From: Ichthyophthirius multifiliis
Taxonomy: Eukaryota; Ciliophora; Oligohymenophorea; Hymenostomatida
NCBI RefSeq assembly: GCF_000220395.1
Contig: NW_004086944.1
Location: forward strand, 1-64,000
Direction of reading: 5' to 3'
DNA length: 64,000 bases
Positions within the stretch are counted from its first letter, which is position 1; every line of letters begins with the position of its first letter. The position numbers and the translations under genes were made by a program. The notes below the pieces were generated by a model. That model saw only the letters and a program-made list of their open reading frames with translations. It made no database searches and had not been told where the DNA came from. Positions 1-12,965 of the stretch are shown one piece after another.

Positions 1-1123
1 ATATTCTAAGTTTATAATATATATATATTTAATAAAAAAATATATATTATTTAATCTCTATATTTACAATAAATTAATATATATATAATAGAAAAATAAA
101 ATAAAAATTTATGAGTATTTAATAAATATTATTAAATGAATACATTATATATAAATATATAAATATAAATTTATATATTTATATATATATATTTATATAT
201 TTCATATTTGAATAGTTAATAATATAATATCATTTTTAATAAACTAAACATTATAATCAATATCATGTAAATAGCATTTTAACATCATATATTTTTTTAA
301 TATTTAATATTTAATTTTATCTTAATATAATGAATTTTTAATTTATGTCAACTTACAAAAATTAAGAAATAAATATATTTTAATAAAATTATAATTAATT
401 CTAAATTAATATTTAATTATTATCATTCATTTTATTCTAAGTTTATATTTATTAATATAAATTATTAAAATTTATTTATAAATACTTTAAATTAAAATAA
501 TATACTATTTATTTTAATTTTATTATTTTTTATTTCATCTAATTATGCAAATATCATATTTTAGATTATATGATAATATTATTATTTATTTAATTATATG
601 AAATAATTTTGAATTTGTATAAAATTTAATAAAGTTTCACTTATAATATAATACTGTTTTATTATTATTTTAAGTATTATAAATAATATGTTTCACTTTA
701 AATATAATATATTTTAATGTATAGTATATTTTTTATATATATTTATAATTATTTATTGTTTGTATTGTGATTCAGTAAAATATTATTTACCTTTTTTATT
801 TATTTATTTATTAATTAAGCAAAAACATAAAATAAGTTAAAATAATGTAAATAAAATATATTTATATGAATATCAAAAATGTTTATAAAGATATTAAGCT
901 TAAATTTATATAAATTATTATATATATATATATATTATTTTCATTATTTTTTTATTTAATTCTATAATTTTTAAATATGAATACATATTTACAAAATATT
1001 GTAGAAAAAATAAATTTAAACTTAATATTATATTTATTAATATTTATATTATTTAATAAATAGATATTTTTATTATTATTTATATTATATTATTATATTT
1101 TGATATTTTCATATATATTTCAA
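1..1123. other. AT-rich non-coding stretch
   Basis: Almost pure A/T with no long stretch of coding-like complexity on either strand. It is the 3' flank of the CCT-motif gene. No RNA gene, repeat array or promoter could be recognised. Confidence 0.6.
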
Positions 1124-2199
1124 TCATTTTGTCTTTTTTATTTTTTTTATTAAGATGATGATAATTCAGGTTTTTTAATTTATATTTATTATTCTTAATT
1201 TTTTAAATATTATTTTATAGATTCTAATGTATATTCATCTTCTTTTCCTTTCAATAATAAGATCTTAATAGCTTATTTTTTTGTTACAAATCTTCCTTTT
1301 ATTCTCAGCCTATTATCTGCTACTTTTTTTCTTATATCATATGATATTTTTTTATACCAACTTTTTTTAAATTATTAATTTATATTATTTTTTTATTTTA
1401 TATATACGTTCTTTTTTTTTCTTTTCTAAATAATTTCTTATTTTTTATTATCTTTCTAATTATGTCAAACCTCCTATTAATTTTTTCTGATTTTTTTTAA
1501 AAATAAATAAATTACATATATTTTTATAATTAATTTTATTTACATTATACGATGAATCATAATCAATATTTTATTCTTTTAATAAAATAAAAATTTATAA
1601 ATTTAAAATAAAAAATAAAATTATATAAATAATAAAAATTATTTTAATAAATAAATAATAAAAAATATTAATAAACATAATAATTATTAAATATGTTTTT
1701 ATATTAATTAATTACATGTATTATATTTAGAATTTTCACTATATATTGGAGTTGTTAATAATGTATCAGAATCTATTTTTATAGGTGTTTATTTAATTTA
1801 TTATTAGATTTCTTTTTATAATAATTCGTGTTTATTTTACTGCATTTATGTTTAATTAATGTTTTAATAATTTAAATCCTCTTATTTAACTTTTGTATTC
1901 TAAAATTCTAACTTAATTCTATTTTCTATCATTTAATTATTATTATTAACTAATCCTAATTACTGTTCATTAAAATTTTAATCAAACTCATTTTAGCAAT
2001 TAAAGCCTTTATTTGTATTTAGATTATTAAAATATTAAGGGTATTATTATTAATAAAGAAAATTGTTATGTACCAAATATTAACTTTAATGAGGAGGATA
2101 AAATATCATATTATTGCCAATTTCATATTAATTATGTAAATAATTTTAGTTATATTTAAAGTTGTAATCAAAATAATATCGATTAGGCGATATATTCAT
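1124..2199 (-). CDS. CCT-motif protein with Gln/Asn-rich N-terminus
   Basis: Starts at ATG 2199-2197 and ends at TGA 1126-1124. The first ~150 residues are rich in Asn, Gln, Tyr and Pro. The C-terminal part matches the CCT motif (CONSTANS/CO-like/TOC1): a basic stretch with FDIIRKIIKNKKLFRKEKK, then after an intron (1361-1407, 47 nt, GT-AG) KKISYDIRKKVADNRLRIKG followed by RFV. The family signature is basic helix, RK-ALA-x-R-x-R-x-KGRF. In plants this motif mediates nuclear import and DNA-bound complex assembly, so a nuclear regulator is inferred. A second intron must lie between about 1480 and 1740; I could not fix its ends. A glutamine/asparagine-rich partner region is common in such regulators. 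The CCT identification is confident; the role in a ciliate is unknown. Confidence 0.7.
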
Positions 2200-5162
2200 T
2201 TATTAGTGATTAATTTAATAATTTAGGTTTACGTCATTATCGTACTTTAATTCATTTTATAAATAATTTTATTAATAGTATTCGTATTAATTAGATATGT
2301 TTTCTAAATAAAATTATTATTCTTATTTTATTTTAACATCATTAATCATATTTTCTTTTTAAAAAAAAATATATTTTATTATTTTTATTATATATTTTAT
2401 GATTATTTTTATGTAAATTTTATTATAATATAAAAAAAAAAATAAAAAAAAAAAATCTATAAATATATTTTAAATAAACTATTTCAAATAATGATTGTAT
2501 TTTTATAATAAATAAATATATATCGATAAAATAATTGATAAAGATTATTATTTTATAATATAAATGTAATTTAAAAACATATATAAATATTTATTTTATA
2601 TTTTTTATTTAAATAATAAAATAAAAATGATATAAAAGAATAAAACATTATATTTATTTTATATTAATTATTTAGTAAAAATATAATATAAAATTATTTA
2701 TAATATGATTATTTTTATATCTAATATTTCTTTTCATAAATATATGTTTTTTTTTATATATATTTTTATATAAAGGTCAAAATAATCAAAACTAAAAATA
2801 ATTTATTATAAAATAATAATAAATTTTTAAAAGTGATAAATATAAATATGAATATAAATAATGTTATTTTTATAAACCGATTTTAATTATATTGAAATGT
2901 TAATAATTAAATATAAATAATAATTCTTTTATTAAATGTTTTTTTTATTATTCAAAATTCTTTTTTTTTTATTTTAATTTTTTAATATTAAATAATTATA
3001 TTTATATCTAATAAAACTAACTTTAAATATTTTTTTATATAATTTTTCAGGCTATTTTTAATTTATTATAGAATAAATATATACCATTAAAACAGATTTA
3101 AATTTATTATTAAAAAAAAATATTATATTAATAAGTTAATATTTAATTAAAAATATTAATTAAAATTAAAAAATATATATTATATTTTAATAATTATACA
3201 CATTTATTTTTATATTTGACATTATATACTTATTTATAAAAAACTTTTACTATATTTATTTATAAATTTTTTATAAAATACTATATCTATGAATAAAATT
3301 TTTATTATTTATTTTAAAATAAATTTATAAAATAATAGAAATCAAATGATTTATTAATTTTTTTATTTTAACCTTAAATTATAATTTATTATTTTTATTT
3401 AATACATACGTAATTTTTTTTTTAAATGGTTTGAAATTCACTTATATACAAAATAATTTTAATTATAAAATTATTAATATTAATCTAAATTTAAGATATT
3501 TTTTTAATTTTTTAAATAATTTTAATGGTTTATATGTTTTTTATTTTTTTCATGTATTATTACTAATTGTATCATATTTAATTTCATTTTATGTAATTTA
3601 TCTATAATTAATAGGATTAATATTCCATTTAATAGAAAGTTATATAATATTTTTCAATAAGATTTCATTATATAAAATAATATTATTATAATTTTCTATA
3701 GTGACTAAATATTTCTAAAGAGTAACATCTTCTTATTATTTATTTTTTGAATTATTTATTGATTTTAACAATCTCACATAAATTTCATTAAAAAATTATT
3801 CAAGATAAAGAAAATAACTAATAATATGAAATTTGTAAACCAAAATTAACCAAACAAAAAAAAAAATTAAAAAACAAAAAAAGTAATCAAAAAAAAAAAA
3901 AATTTAAGTCGCGATAGATTCTAAAGGTAAAACAGGTAGCCAAAAGTTAACTATTTTATATTAAAATTTAAAAAATAATCTATAATCTAATTATAACGTT
4001 AAAAGGATTAAATTATATTAAGTAATCAATAATACATATATTAATTATGGAATTGTTATTATAATATTTAAAAAAATTAAAAATTATAAAAGAATTAATA
4101 TATTCCTTAATTAATAAAAGATTTATTTTATCTTAAGAAAAATTAATTATTATAATAATAAATAAAAATGCTATGTTAGTTTCATCTATTTTATTGGATA
4201 TAATTTTTTTAAAGAAGCTTATATACATATATAAGATAATATAGACTGATAAAAATAATTGAATAAAAAAAAACTTAAATAGTTAAATAGACAAATTTTA
4301 ACTCGATTCCATATGATTTAAAATTAAGAAAAAAAAAATATAAATAAAATTAGAGAAAATCGTAAAAATAAAATAAAATCCGAGTACTTTTTTCAATTTA
4401 AAATATTCTTTTAAAACAAAATAAATAATAAATAAAAATCCAAAAGTAATAGTAAAAAGATAAAATTATTTAAAAATAATTTTCTATATCTATTCAGATT
4501 AAATATTTTTCAGATTAATTTAAAAAAAAGTATTTTATAAAATACTGTACTAATAATTTTTCTAAAACTTCATATTTTTTAAACAGTATTTTAAATAATA
4601 TAAAATAAAATAATTTATCAATTAAAAATGTCGTAATGTCTTATGTTTTGAGTTTATTTTTCTTATAAAAATGAAAGTTTCGATTTTATTATTAAGTCTA
4701 TAAAAAAAAAATATTAATTAGCATTATTGAATAAAAGTCCTTATTATCTTAATATTTCTAAAATGATAAAATAATAATATTTTAAATCTTATAATCATAA
4801 TCCACATTATTAATAATCATAATCTCCTTTTCACACTCCTCTTCTTAATTTTAGAAACTTACACATCATTAATTTTTATCTTACAAATCACAATTTTAAA
4901 TTCTATATTTATTTCGTTGATAAATAAACCTTTTTATAAATAAAAATTTTAAAATTTCTATTCAAAATTATTAAAATGAAATGTCCTTTTATCATTCTGT
5001 AAAAAATTAATTCTAATACATTTAAATCATTTATTAATATATTTTTAACAATAATTTTATTTATCAGGAAATTCATTAAGTGAGTATTTTTGGATACGAT
5101 TTTCATTTTAATATAAATATTTTTAATATCTAATAGTTATTTAGTTTTTCAAATAACCCAAT
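2200..5162. other. Long AT desert
   Basis: About 3 kb of A/T-dominated DNA with many A and T runs. The patch at 3900-3960, with a CGCG and several short GC-containing words, is the only part of higher complexity; it gives no convincing reading frame or RNA fold. No gene can be supported. Confidence 0.5.
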
Positions 5163-5732
5163 TCACGTCAAGAAACACAAAAATTATGTTAGTCGAATAA
5201 AACGAAAGTATATTTAAATTTTCACCGAAAAATTTCCCACAATATCTATATAAAAAATAATGTTTTTTATCAAATATTGTCTAAAAAAAAACCACTAGTT
5301 TTGGTATTAAATGTTGCCTTTTTTACACTAAAGGCAGCATATTAAAGATAAACATTTGATAAAAGAATTTATAAAGGCAGTATTTTAAAGAAATAATCTG
5401 ATAAAAAAATTTATACAATGCATACATTTTCTAATTACATAAATCCAAATATCCCCATCTAAAAAATAACAAATAGAACTGATTTTTTTTTACAAAATAT
5501 GACTATCTACACTTCCTTGTTTTATAGATTTTAAAGGGTCACTAATATATTTAGCACAATTTTGGGAACCTTATAGAAATTTTATATCATCAGTAAATTA
5601 ATTATATTTATATAAATTGCATCTTCCGAAATTTCGAAAAGAAACAGGAAAATTATTTTAACAAATTATTATTGTAATCTTTAAAATAATGCAAATATTT
5701 GTAAGTAAAATACACATTTTGTAAACCACCAT
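5163..5732 (-). CDS. Doubtful ORF, possible membrane or decayed protein
   Basis: An uninterrupted 189-residue frame (TGA-only code) from ATG 5732-5730 to TGA 5165-5163. It begins with a hydrophobic stretch and contains several Cys, the segment CAKYISDPLKSIKQGSVD near the middle, and a further hydrophobic half rich in Phe, Ile and Cys. Base complexity is above that of the flanks, which argues for past or present coding. No family was recognised. Runs of Phe/Ile/Leu arise by chance on the T-rich strand, so it may be spurious or a relic. Its middle contains a tandem repeat and a hairpin (5311-5414). The words SDP plus a basic/hydrophobic follow-up recur in the broken gene at 23.4-24.9 kb. Confidence 0.3.
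5311..5414. repeat. Hairpin plus imperfect 43-bp tandem repeat
   Basis: An inverted repeat of 11 bp (5311-5321 against 5330-5340, one G-T wobble) encloses an 8-base loop. Its right arm opens the first of two imperfect direct repeats, 5330-5372 and 5373-5414, both starting AAAGGCAG and ending in AATTTAT. Confidence 0.6.
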
Positions 5733-6960
5733 AATATTAAAGATGATCTAAGTAGTATTTTAATTTAATAAATGTTAGTTTGTTAGTTTTACCAATATAA
5801 AAAGGCGAAGGCTATTAAATTTCACATTAATAATAAATATTATTACTATTTTTTATATATATTGAAATATAAATTATATAAACATTCTATGTAATTAAAT
5901 TCATTTCTTCTTTTACATTTTTAACATGCTTAAAATCATTCTATTTTTAAATATAAAAAAATCTTAGTTGATATCACTGGGGACAGCTTTTTATTGAGTT
6001 AAAAAATAAATTTATATCACATTTAGTATACTAAGTATCTAATGGTATTTTGAATGGAAGAACAGCATTATTTAAATTAATTTTAAACATCGATATAATT
6101 TCTTTGTTAAATATATTTACAAGATATCTACTTTTAGTTGTAAAAGGTGAGACCGATAATATATATCGTAAATTAATCAAAGACTTATTATATTGCATGT
6201 TTTACAATAAAGGTTACATTTTTGATAATTTAGGCAGTTAAAGAGTAATAAACCTTTAAAAATGTTACAATTTTCATATATTTTTTTCGTAAAATTATAA
6301 TATATATATCACATTTTAAACATAAAGAATAATTATAGGAATCAAAATTTTTTTACAAAGAGTTTATTTTTTAGGAAATTTAATACATTTTTGAATAAAA
6401 AAATTTAATCCAGAAATTAATTGTTACATTACAACTTCATATGTAGAATGGCATTAATTTTATTATTATTTTTTACATAATTCGACTTCTATATATAATA
6501 ATTTTAATCAATATAATAATAATAACAGATAAACTAATCATATATACAACGAAAACAAAATAATTTTTTCTCTCATTTTTATAGCCAATATTTTATCGTC
6601 TTCACAATAAATATATGAGTCATCACATCATTTCTAGTGATAAATATTAATATAATTTTTGATTTTTACATAATTAAATAATCCAAGCTTATATTTCCGT
6701 TTAAATCATCAAAACATTTCCCATATTTACAAATAAGGTCTGTTTAATGTTTAACACATTGGCCGAAACTAAAATCTTATAAATGATATTATAGAACTAA
6801 AAGTTTTTTTTGGTTCGAGTACAACAATAATCAGTAGCATGTTTCACATACCAAATTATAGGCAAAATATTAAATTATAGGAAACATATTTAATATTTCA
6901 ATGTTTATAATATTGGTATTTGTTGCATGTTTATAATTGTATAATTATCTATTTTATTAA
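5733..6960 (-). pseudogene. Broken Cys-containing reading frames
   Basis: On the minus strand several short pieces look coding but are separated by in-frame TGA or frame changes. Near 6850 a frame reads CETCY, then TGA, then about 30 codons later FGQCVKHQTDLICKYGKC (about 6680-6760). Near 6200-6240 a frame reads CLNYQKCNLYCKTCN followed by TGA. The paired-Cys spacing resembles Cys-rich surface or secreted proteins of ciliates, but no family could be assigned. A plus-strand frame at 6050-6241 overlaps. I read the region as a decayed Cys-rich gene; error-laden sequence or chance are alternatives. Confidence 0.25.
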
Positions 6961-7238
6961 ATTTTGATGTTTATATTATTATTTTATTAATATTATGTTT
7001 TTAAATTGCATTTTTTACTATATAATTTTTTAAAAATGAATGATTTATATATTTCAAGTTTATTTAAAATTATATTAAATATAAAAAAATGTAAGAAAAT
7101 AATTTTTATATATTGCTTATTAAATTTTATTTTTTCTGTTTTTTTTTTTTTAAAAAAAAAATAAAATGCACAAATAATTTTATTTATTTATTAAATTAAG
7201 ATTATTTAAAAAAAAATACAATTCTAAAAAATATTAAT

Positions 7239-7271
<33 letters not shown>

Positions 7272-7313
7272 TTAATCTTTTTAATTAAAAAAAAAACATA
7301 AAATTCAATTTAA
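6961..7313. repeat. AT-rich spacer with (TA)n run
   Basis: Non-coding 3' flank of the Tul1-like gene. Holds a TA dinucleotide run at about 7237-7264. Nothing else seen. Confidence 0.55.
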
Positions 7314-8860
7314 TCACACAAACATAGCTGGAGGTAAATTAGATCTACATGTAGGACATTCCATTTTTACATTCATCCATTTTAATAAACAAGGTATATG
7401 ATATTTATGTTAGCATGGAGTTTTCATAATAAAGCTTTTCTTTTATTTATTTTTTATAAAATAGTTATTTATTAAATTAATATCATCATTAATTTCAGGT
7501 TATATACTTAAATCATTCATGCATATTGCACATTCTTCTTCTTATCCTTCCTCAACATCTGATTTTTGATAATATTATACAAAATATACATATAAATCTT
7601 TTTAAAATCTTAAAGGGAAGAAAAATCTTGGACTTATATATTCTTATGCGTATAAAACAGAAGCCTATTTTTTAATTATTTTAACAATTTTAAAAAGTTT
7701 TATTTATATTATTACTTAAAAAATCAATACTAAAATAACAAAAAAACATGTCAAATATTCAGGAGATAAATTTTATATATTTTCCGGACATCCTTTATAA
7801 TATAACTTATTTTATTTATATATATTGTTGGAAAGCTAATATTATTTACCACAACAATAGATCTTATCATCATAAAACCAAAAATATAAGATTTATTTAC
7901 TACTACTTATTATCCTCTTATAGCATTTTATATTATTTAAGGTAATAAATATAAATTAGATAATACTATAACCCAAGATTTAATTAAATATTCTTAAAAA
8001 AAAAACATTCCAAATAATATGAAATCTATATTTTATTTTTAATAATATTATTAAATAAATAAATTAATTTTTTTTATTTATAATTTATTACATATAAATA
8101 AAAAAAAAAAAGTTTTTTTCTATTTAATCTTTGATCATCTAAACCATTCTATTTTAAATTATACAATATTATTATTATTATTATTTTAAAAAAAATACAT
8201 TTCTACCCCTCCAAACTATCATAATTAAACTTCTTTCAAAAATATTCCATAAAATCAGATATAAAAAGCAAGGAAATATAAAATAATTATATTGAAACTA
8301 TATAAAAATAATTAGATAATCAAAAAAATATAAGCAAAAATTACCTCATATTATAAAGCATAAAATAAGTGAATAACAGAAAAATACCCATCCCACAGAA
8401 ATACAAAAACTAATGAATACAAACTTATTTTTTATTAATCAAAATTTTATGAAATGATACTTTTCATAAATTTTAAAGAATAATAGAATTATATTATTAA
8501 AATAGAACTTAAGAAAATAGAATAAGACAATGCTTTAAAATTTTATTTTTATCTCTATTTTTAAAATAGAATTATAAAATAAAAAAAAATTAAAAACAAT
8601 ATAAGTATAAATTATATTTATTTACTAAATCTAATATATCCATTATACTATATATGTCTATGAAGTCATTAACTTATTAAATATTTTAACTATTAATAAT
8701 TTATACTGATAATATGGGACTCCATTTATCAATATAAATATCTTTATCTTCAAAAAGGCTTAAATCAAATGCAATATATACATCAACTAATAATTCTAAA
8801 ATAAAATTGTAAATATTTTTAATTTATTATTATAATTATAAAAATATATAAATATATATA

Positions 8861-8909
<49 letters not shown>

Positions 8910-9706
8910 TCATATTTTTTACCATTTTTTTAAATTATTTTAAATTCATTCATTTTTTAATACTAAAATGATTTATTTTTAAATAGAATACTTTCATTTT
9001 CTTAAATTATATAATCATTTTTACAATTAATATTTATTCTACCATTTATTTATTTTATATCATTATACTTTCCATCTTTTATTTTTACAAGTATTTATAT
9101 ATCATAGTTTTTTTCATAATAGCCGAAAAATGATAAAAATTAAATTTCTATTATTCCTTCATTTTAATCAAAAAAATTCATTATCTTAATTATTTAAAAT
9201 TTTTATAATTTTTATTAATACAAATATATTTAATATAATATATTAGTTTTATTATATTGTTTTACTTTTTATTATTAAATCCATTTTCCTTGAAATACTC
9301 TTGATTTAATAGTATGAAATGTTGCATATAATAAAAAATCTGCACTATTATTATATAAGTCTGTACTATTATTATTTATTGATTAATTATTAACATCTAA
9401 CGAATTCCTAGTATAGAATGCTTCATGTATATCAATATAGCCTACTAAACTTTACATTAATTCTTCAACAGCCGTTTAAGCTGTGGGAGTTTTGGTAATA
9501 TTTTAATTCTGTTAATATTCATTATTTTAATTTTTCTGTTTTTAATCTTAACTTTCTTATTCGAAATTAAGAAAATAAAATAATAATGCAAAAGTAATAA
9601 TTAAAATCTTTAATTTATTTCTGCTATTATTATTTTAATGTTAACTATTTAAATAATCATGATTTCTTTCATTATTATTTACTTATATATCAATAGAATT
9701 TTGCAT
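7314..9706 (-). CDS. Tul1/FLY-like transmembrane RING E3 ubiquitin ligase
   Basis: Multi-exon gene from ATG 9706-9704 to TGA 7316-7314. The N-terminus has Asn/Gln-rich residues, then a hydrophobic signal-anchor (KILIITFALLFYFL) and a lumenal domain. A middle exon (about 8700-8790) reads ELLVDVYIAFDLSLFEDKD. Membrane exons follow at about 8370-8420 (WDGYFSVIHLFYALQYE) and 8190-8312 (NIFERSLIMIVWRGRN), matching the multi-spanning core of the family, then SPRFFFPLRF just before the C-terminal RING. The RING reads CAICMNDLSI, then TPCQHKYHIPCLLKW and CPTC. In yeast Tul1 (Dsc complex) and plant FLY1/2 this architecture marks Golgi/endosome ligases that ubiquitinate membrane proteins. Family assignment rests on remembered motifs (PRFF-P-RF, FE-R-L--W). 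Exact splice sites between exons were not all fixed. Confidence 0.8.
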
Positions 9707-9952
9707 TTTCTTAATTAATTTAATTTTATAAAAAAAAAAAAAAATATATATATATAAAATTAATATATTTAAAAAAAAAAAAAACAAATTAAAAAATTAA
9801 TTAAATTTATATATGTATGCAATGATTATAATTATATTTTTATTCTATTTTATTATAATAATTTTATTATTTCACAAACATATATATTTATATGTATTTT
9901 TAATTTATTGTTAGCCTCTTATTTATTTTATTTTTTCAAAAGAAGTCAAAAT

Positions 9953-11088
9953 TCAAACAATAACCTCCCTTTTGCATATAGGACAATTTTTTTATTTTTA
10001 TACCCAATTAGAAATACAATCGACATGATAAAAATGTTTACAATCAAGTATTTTTACTTATTATCCTAAATCCAACTCAGTAATACATATACTACATTTT
10101 TCAGAAAATTACTTTAATTTATTATTAAAGTTTACTATAGGTATCTTATCAATTTGTTCTTAAGATAATCCTACACAAACTTTTCCGTTTCTTTCTTCTA
10201 GTTCAAGTAATTACTTTAATTATTTTAATAAACAAAAATAAATATAAAATTATTAATAAATAATAATATATTTTATATACTTCATAGGTCATATTATCAG
10301 GATTTATAATATTGTTTCCTTATTCTAAAACAGACTATTATATAGCATACTATAATATCTATTCATCTTATTGTTACATTCTATAATTATATAATAATTA
10401 AATAAAATTATTGTTATGATTTTCGTCTTTTTATTCCTCTTCTAAGTCATCTTCAATATCTTCTTATAATTCAGAATTATATTTTTCTTCGTTTTAAGAT
10501 TCTTCTTAAGGATTATTTATTTAATTTTATTAGTTATTATTGTTAACAATTTAGTTATATAAATTATATTTTTCAATTCTTAAAAAATCATTTTCTTTTT
10601 ATAATTTAGAATTGTCTTATTTTAAAATTTAAATAATTTTATCTTTTTCTTAAATTTAATTATGCAAATATTAATTTTATTCATTTACTTTATTAAATTT
10701 ATAAATTAAAGAATTATAAAGCTCAAAATAATTAAAATAATTAGATGGTTCATTTTTTTTTTTTATTCATAATTTTATTCTTAATATTATTATTATATAC
10801 TTTATTGCTATTTCAATTAATGCTTTTAAGATAATTATTATATCTTTTAAAATATATTTTAGTTTTATTCATTTTTTGAATGTGTTTATTATTAAAAAGG
10901 ACTATTTTTTTTCTATATTAAATTCTTTAGCTAAGATTTAAGTTGAATATTTGATAATGACTTTTATTCTAAGAATTATTATTACTAATGTTAACTTTAT
11001 TATATTTAATTTTATTATAAATAAATATTAAATTATTATTAATTTTATTATTATTATTAAAATTATGTTTATTATAATATTTATAATA

Positions 11089-11122
<34 letters not shown>

Positions 11123-11578
11123 ATTATTAATTTTATTACTTTTATTTTTATTACAATTCTTATAATTATTATAATTATTATAATGTTTATTATTATTATG
11201 TTTATTATTTTTATTTCTACGAATATTATTATGAATTTTTTTATTCTTAATCATAATAGTTTTATTATAATTCTTTATTCTTTTATATTTCAGTTTACAA
11301 TTTATTTTGTTTATTTTACTTTTGAATTCTATTTATTGTTTCATTTTTTAATATTTTAATTTTCTCTTCACTTATATATTTTAAAAAATAATTATATTAA
11401 ATTACTTATATATATACTTCAAAATTTGAGTATTAATTACATATTTTTATTGTTTTTCGTTTCCTTATTCTTCTTTTTCATCTTTAATATAATTTAAATA
11501 AATTATATATTTCATTTTTTTTACGTTAACTTTTATTTTTCTTGAAATAGTATTTTAATAAGTAAGTATCTTCGGCAT
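9953..11578 (-). CDS. RING-H2 zinc finger protein with coiled coil and Asn-rich N-terminus
   Basis: Ends at TGA 9955-9953. The C-terminal RING-H2 is complete: KCSICITEL, then LDCKHFYHVDCISNWV and NCPICKR, giving the C3H2C3 ligand order of E3 ligases. Upstream lie an acidic stretch (ELQEDIEDDLEEEQ) and a Gln/Glu/Lys coiled coil (about 10500-10740). An intron of about 80 nt sits near 10210-10290. The N-terminal half is Lys/Asn-rich with an Asn run (AAT repeat near 11090-11125) and stays open from ATG 11578-11576. The two halves are out of frame by one base at a T12 run (10753-10764); one extra base joins them. Probable ubiquitin ligase; substrate unknown. The C-terminal half is certain, the start less so. 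Confidence 0.65.
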
Positions 11579-12965
11579 TTTTTTTATTTACTGTTTATTC
11601 TTATATTATATTTTACATTTTTTATTTTTATAATATATTTTTTTTGTATGAAATATTTTAAAAATTTTTGTATATATTTTATATAAATATAAAAAAATCT
11701 ATTAAAATTATAAAAAAATGATACATAATATTTATTTACCTATATGCAAATGAATTATTATTATATATTAAATATCAAAATTATAATTTTTTCTTTTTTT
11801 AAATTGAAAAAAAAAATATTTAATATTTTTTTGAAATATTAATTAAAATTAATATAATAGTACATTTTTAATATATTTTTTAATTTAAAATATAAAATAA
11901 ATATATTTATTTCATTAGCAATTATATTATATTTTAAAAATAATTTTAAAATGACATTTTATTAAAATAAAAAAAAAAATAATTTAATTTTTATAAAATA
12001 AAAAATGATATTATTAAATATTTATTTGTTCTAATTTATATTTATAATATAAAAGAATTCATATTTAAAAATATATTTTTAAATAAATAATTATATAATA
12101 TATATTTTAACATTATATATTATCAGTAAATTTAACTTTATATAATAAATTAATAATATTTATATTTTAAATTATTAAATATGTGTATTTATTTAAATAA
12201 ATAAATTAATTTTCCCAATTTTAATAAATATTTTTTATAAACTAAAAAATATAATAATAACATATCGTTAGATTTTATTATAATAAAAAAGAAATGAACA
12301 TTATATTTATTTGATTTATTTAACATTATTAAATTATTTATTATTAAATTAAAATAAGAAAAAATCAATATCCTAAATTAAGAATTTATTTAAAAAAATA
12401 TATTTTTTTATTTAGAATTATACGAATTTTTAAGTTAACTATAAAATCATATAAATTATTATTATAATACTAAAGAAGTCATACATAATAGTCTATTTTA
12501 ATCTTTATGATTAATTAAAAACTAATTAAATTTGTTTTAAAATTTAAAATAAATAAATTAAAAAAAGAAATCGTAAAAACAATCACAGATTAATAATTTT
12601 TTTAAAAAAAATTGATAATGCTAATATAGATAAAAAGAATTAAATTAATTCTTAAGAATACTATTATATAATGACAAATAAAAAAATAAGATTTTAAATG
12701 ATAATTATTTATTTTAATTATATATTTTTAAAATGTTTTGTTCTTAAAAATCTATTTCTTATTTTTTTTTTAATGTTTATTTAATATTTTTTATTATTAT
12801 TTATTAAATCTTATTTTTTATTATTATTTATTAATAATATATATATATATATTTATATATATATATATATATTCTTAAATGTATTTATTTTTTATTGATA
12901 AATATTATAATTATAAACTACTTTTTTAGCTAAAAATTAATTTTTTTATAAATAATTAACAAAAA
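11579..12965. other. AT-rich intergenic region
   Basis: Divergent spacer between the RING-H2 gene (minus) and MND1 (plus). Dominated by A/T, with a TA-rich run around 12836-12872. It must contain both promoters, but no motif stands out. Confidence 0.55.

Noticed and set aside
1880-2340. Plus-strand frame without TGA and with plausible residues
   Set aside because: The minus strand there codes the N-terminus of the CCT-motif protein, with a proper ATG and a domain downstream.
4909-5106. Minus-strand ORF of 65 residues
   Set aside because: Composition is that of random A/T DNA (Ile, Asn, Lys, Phe) and no flanking exon supports it.
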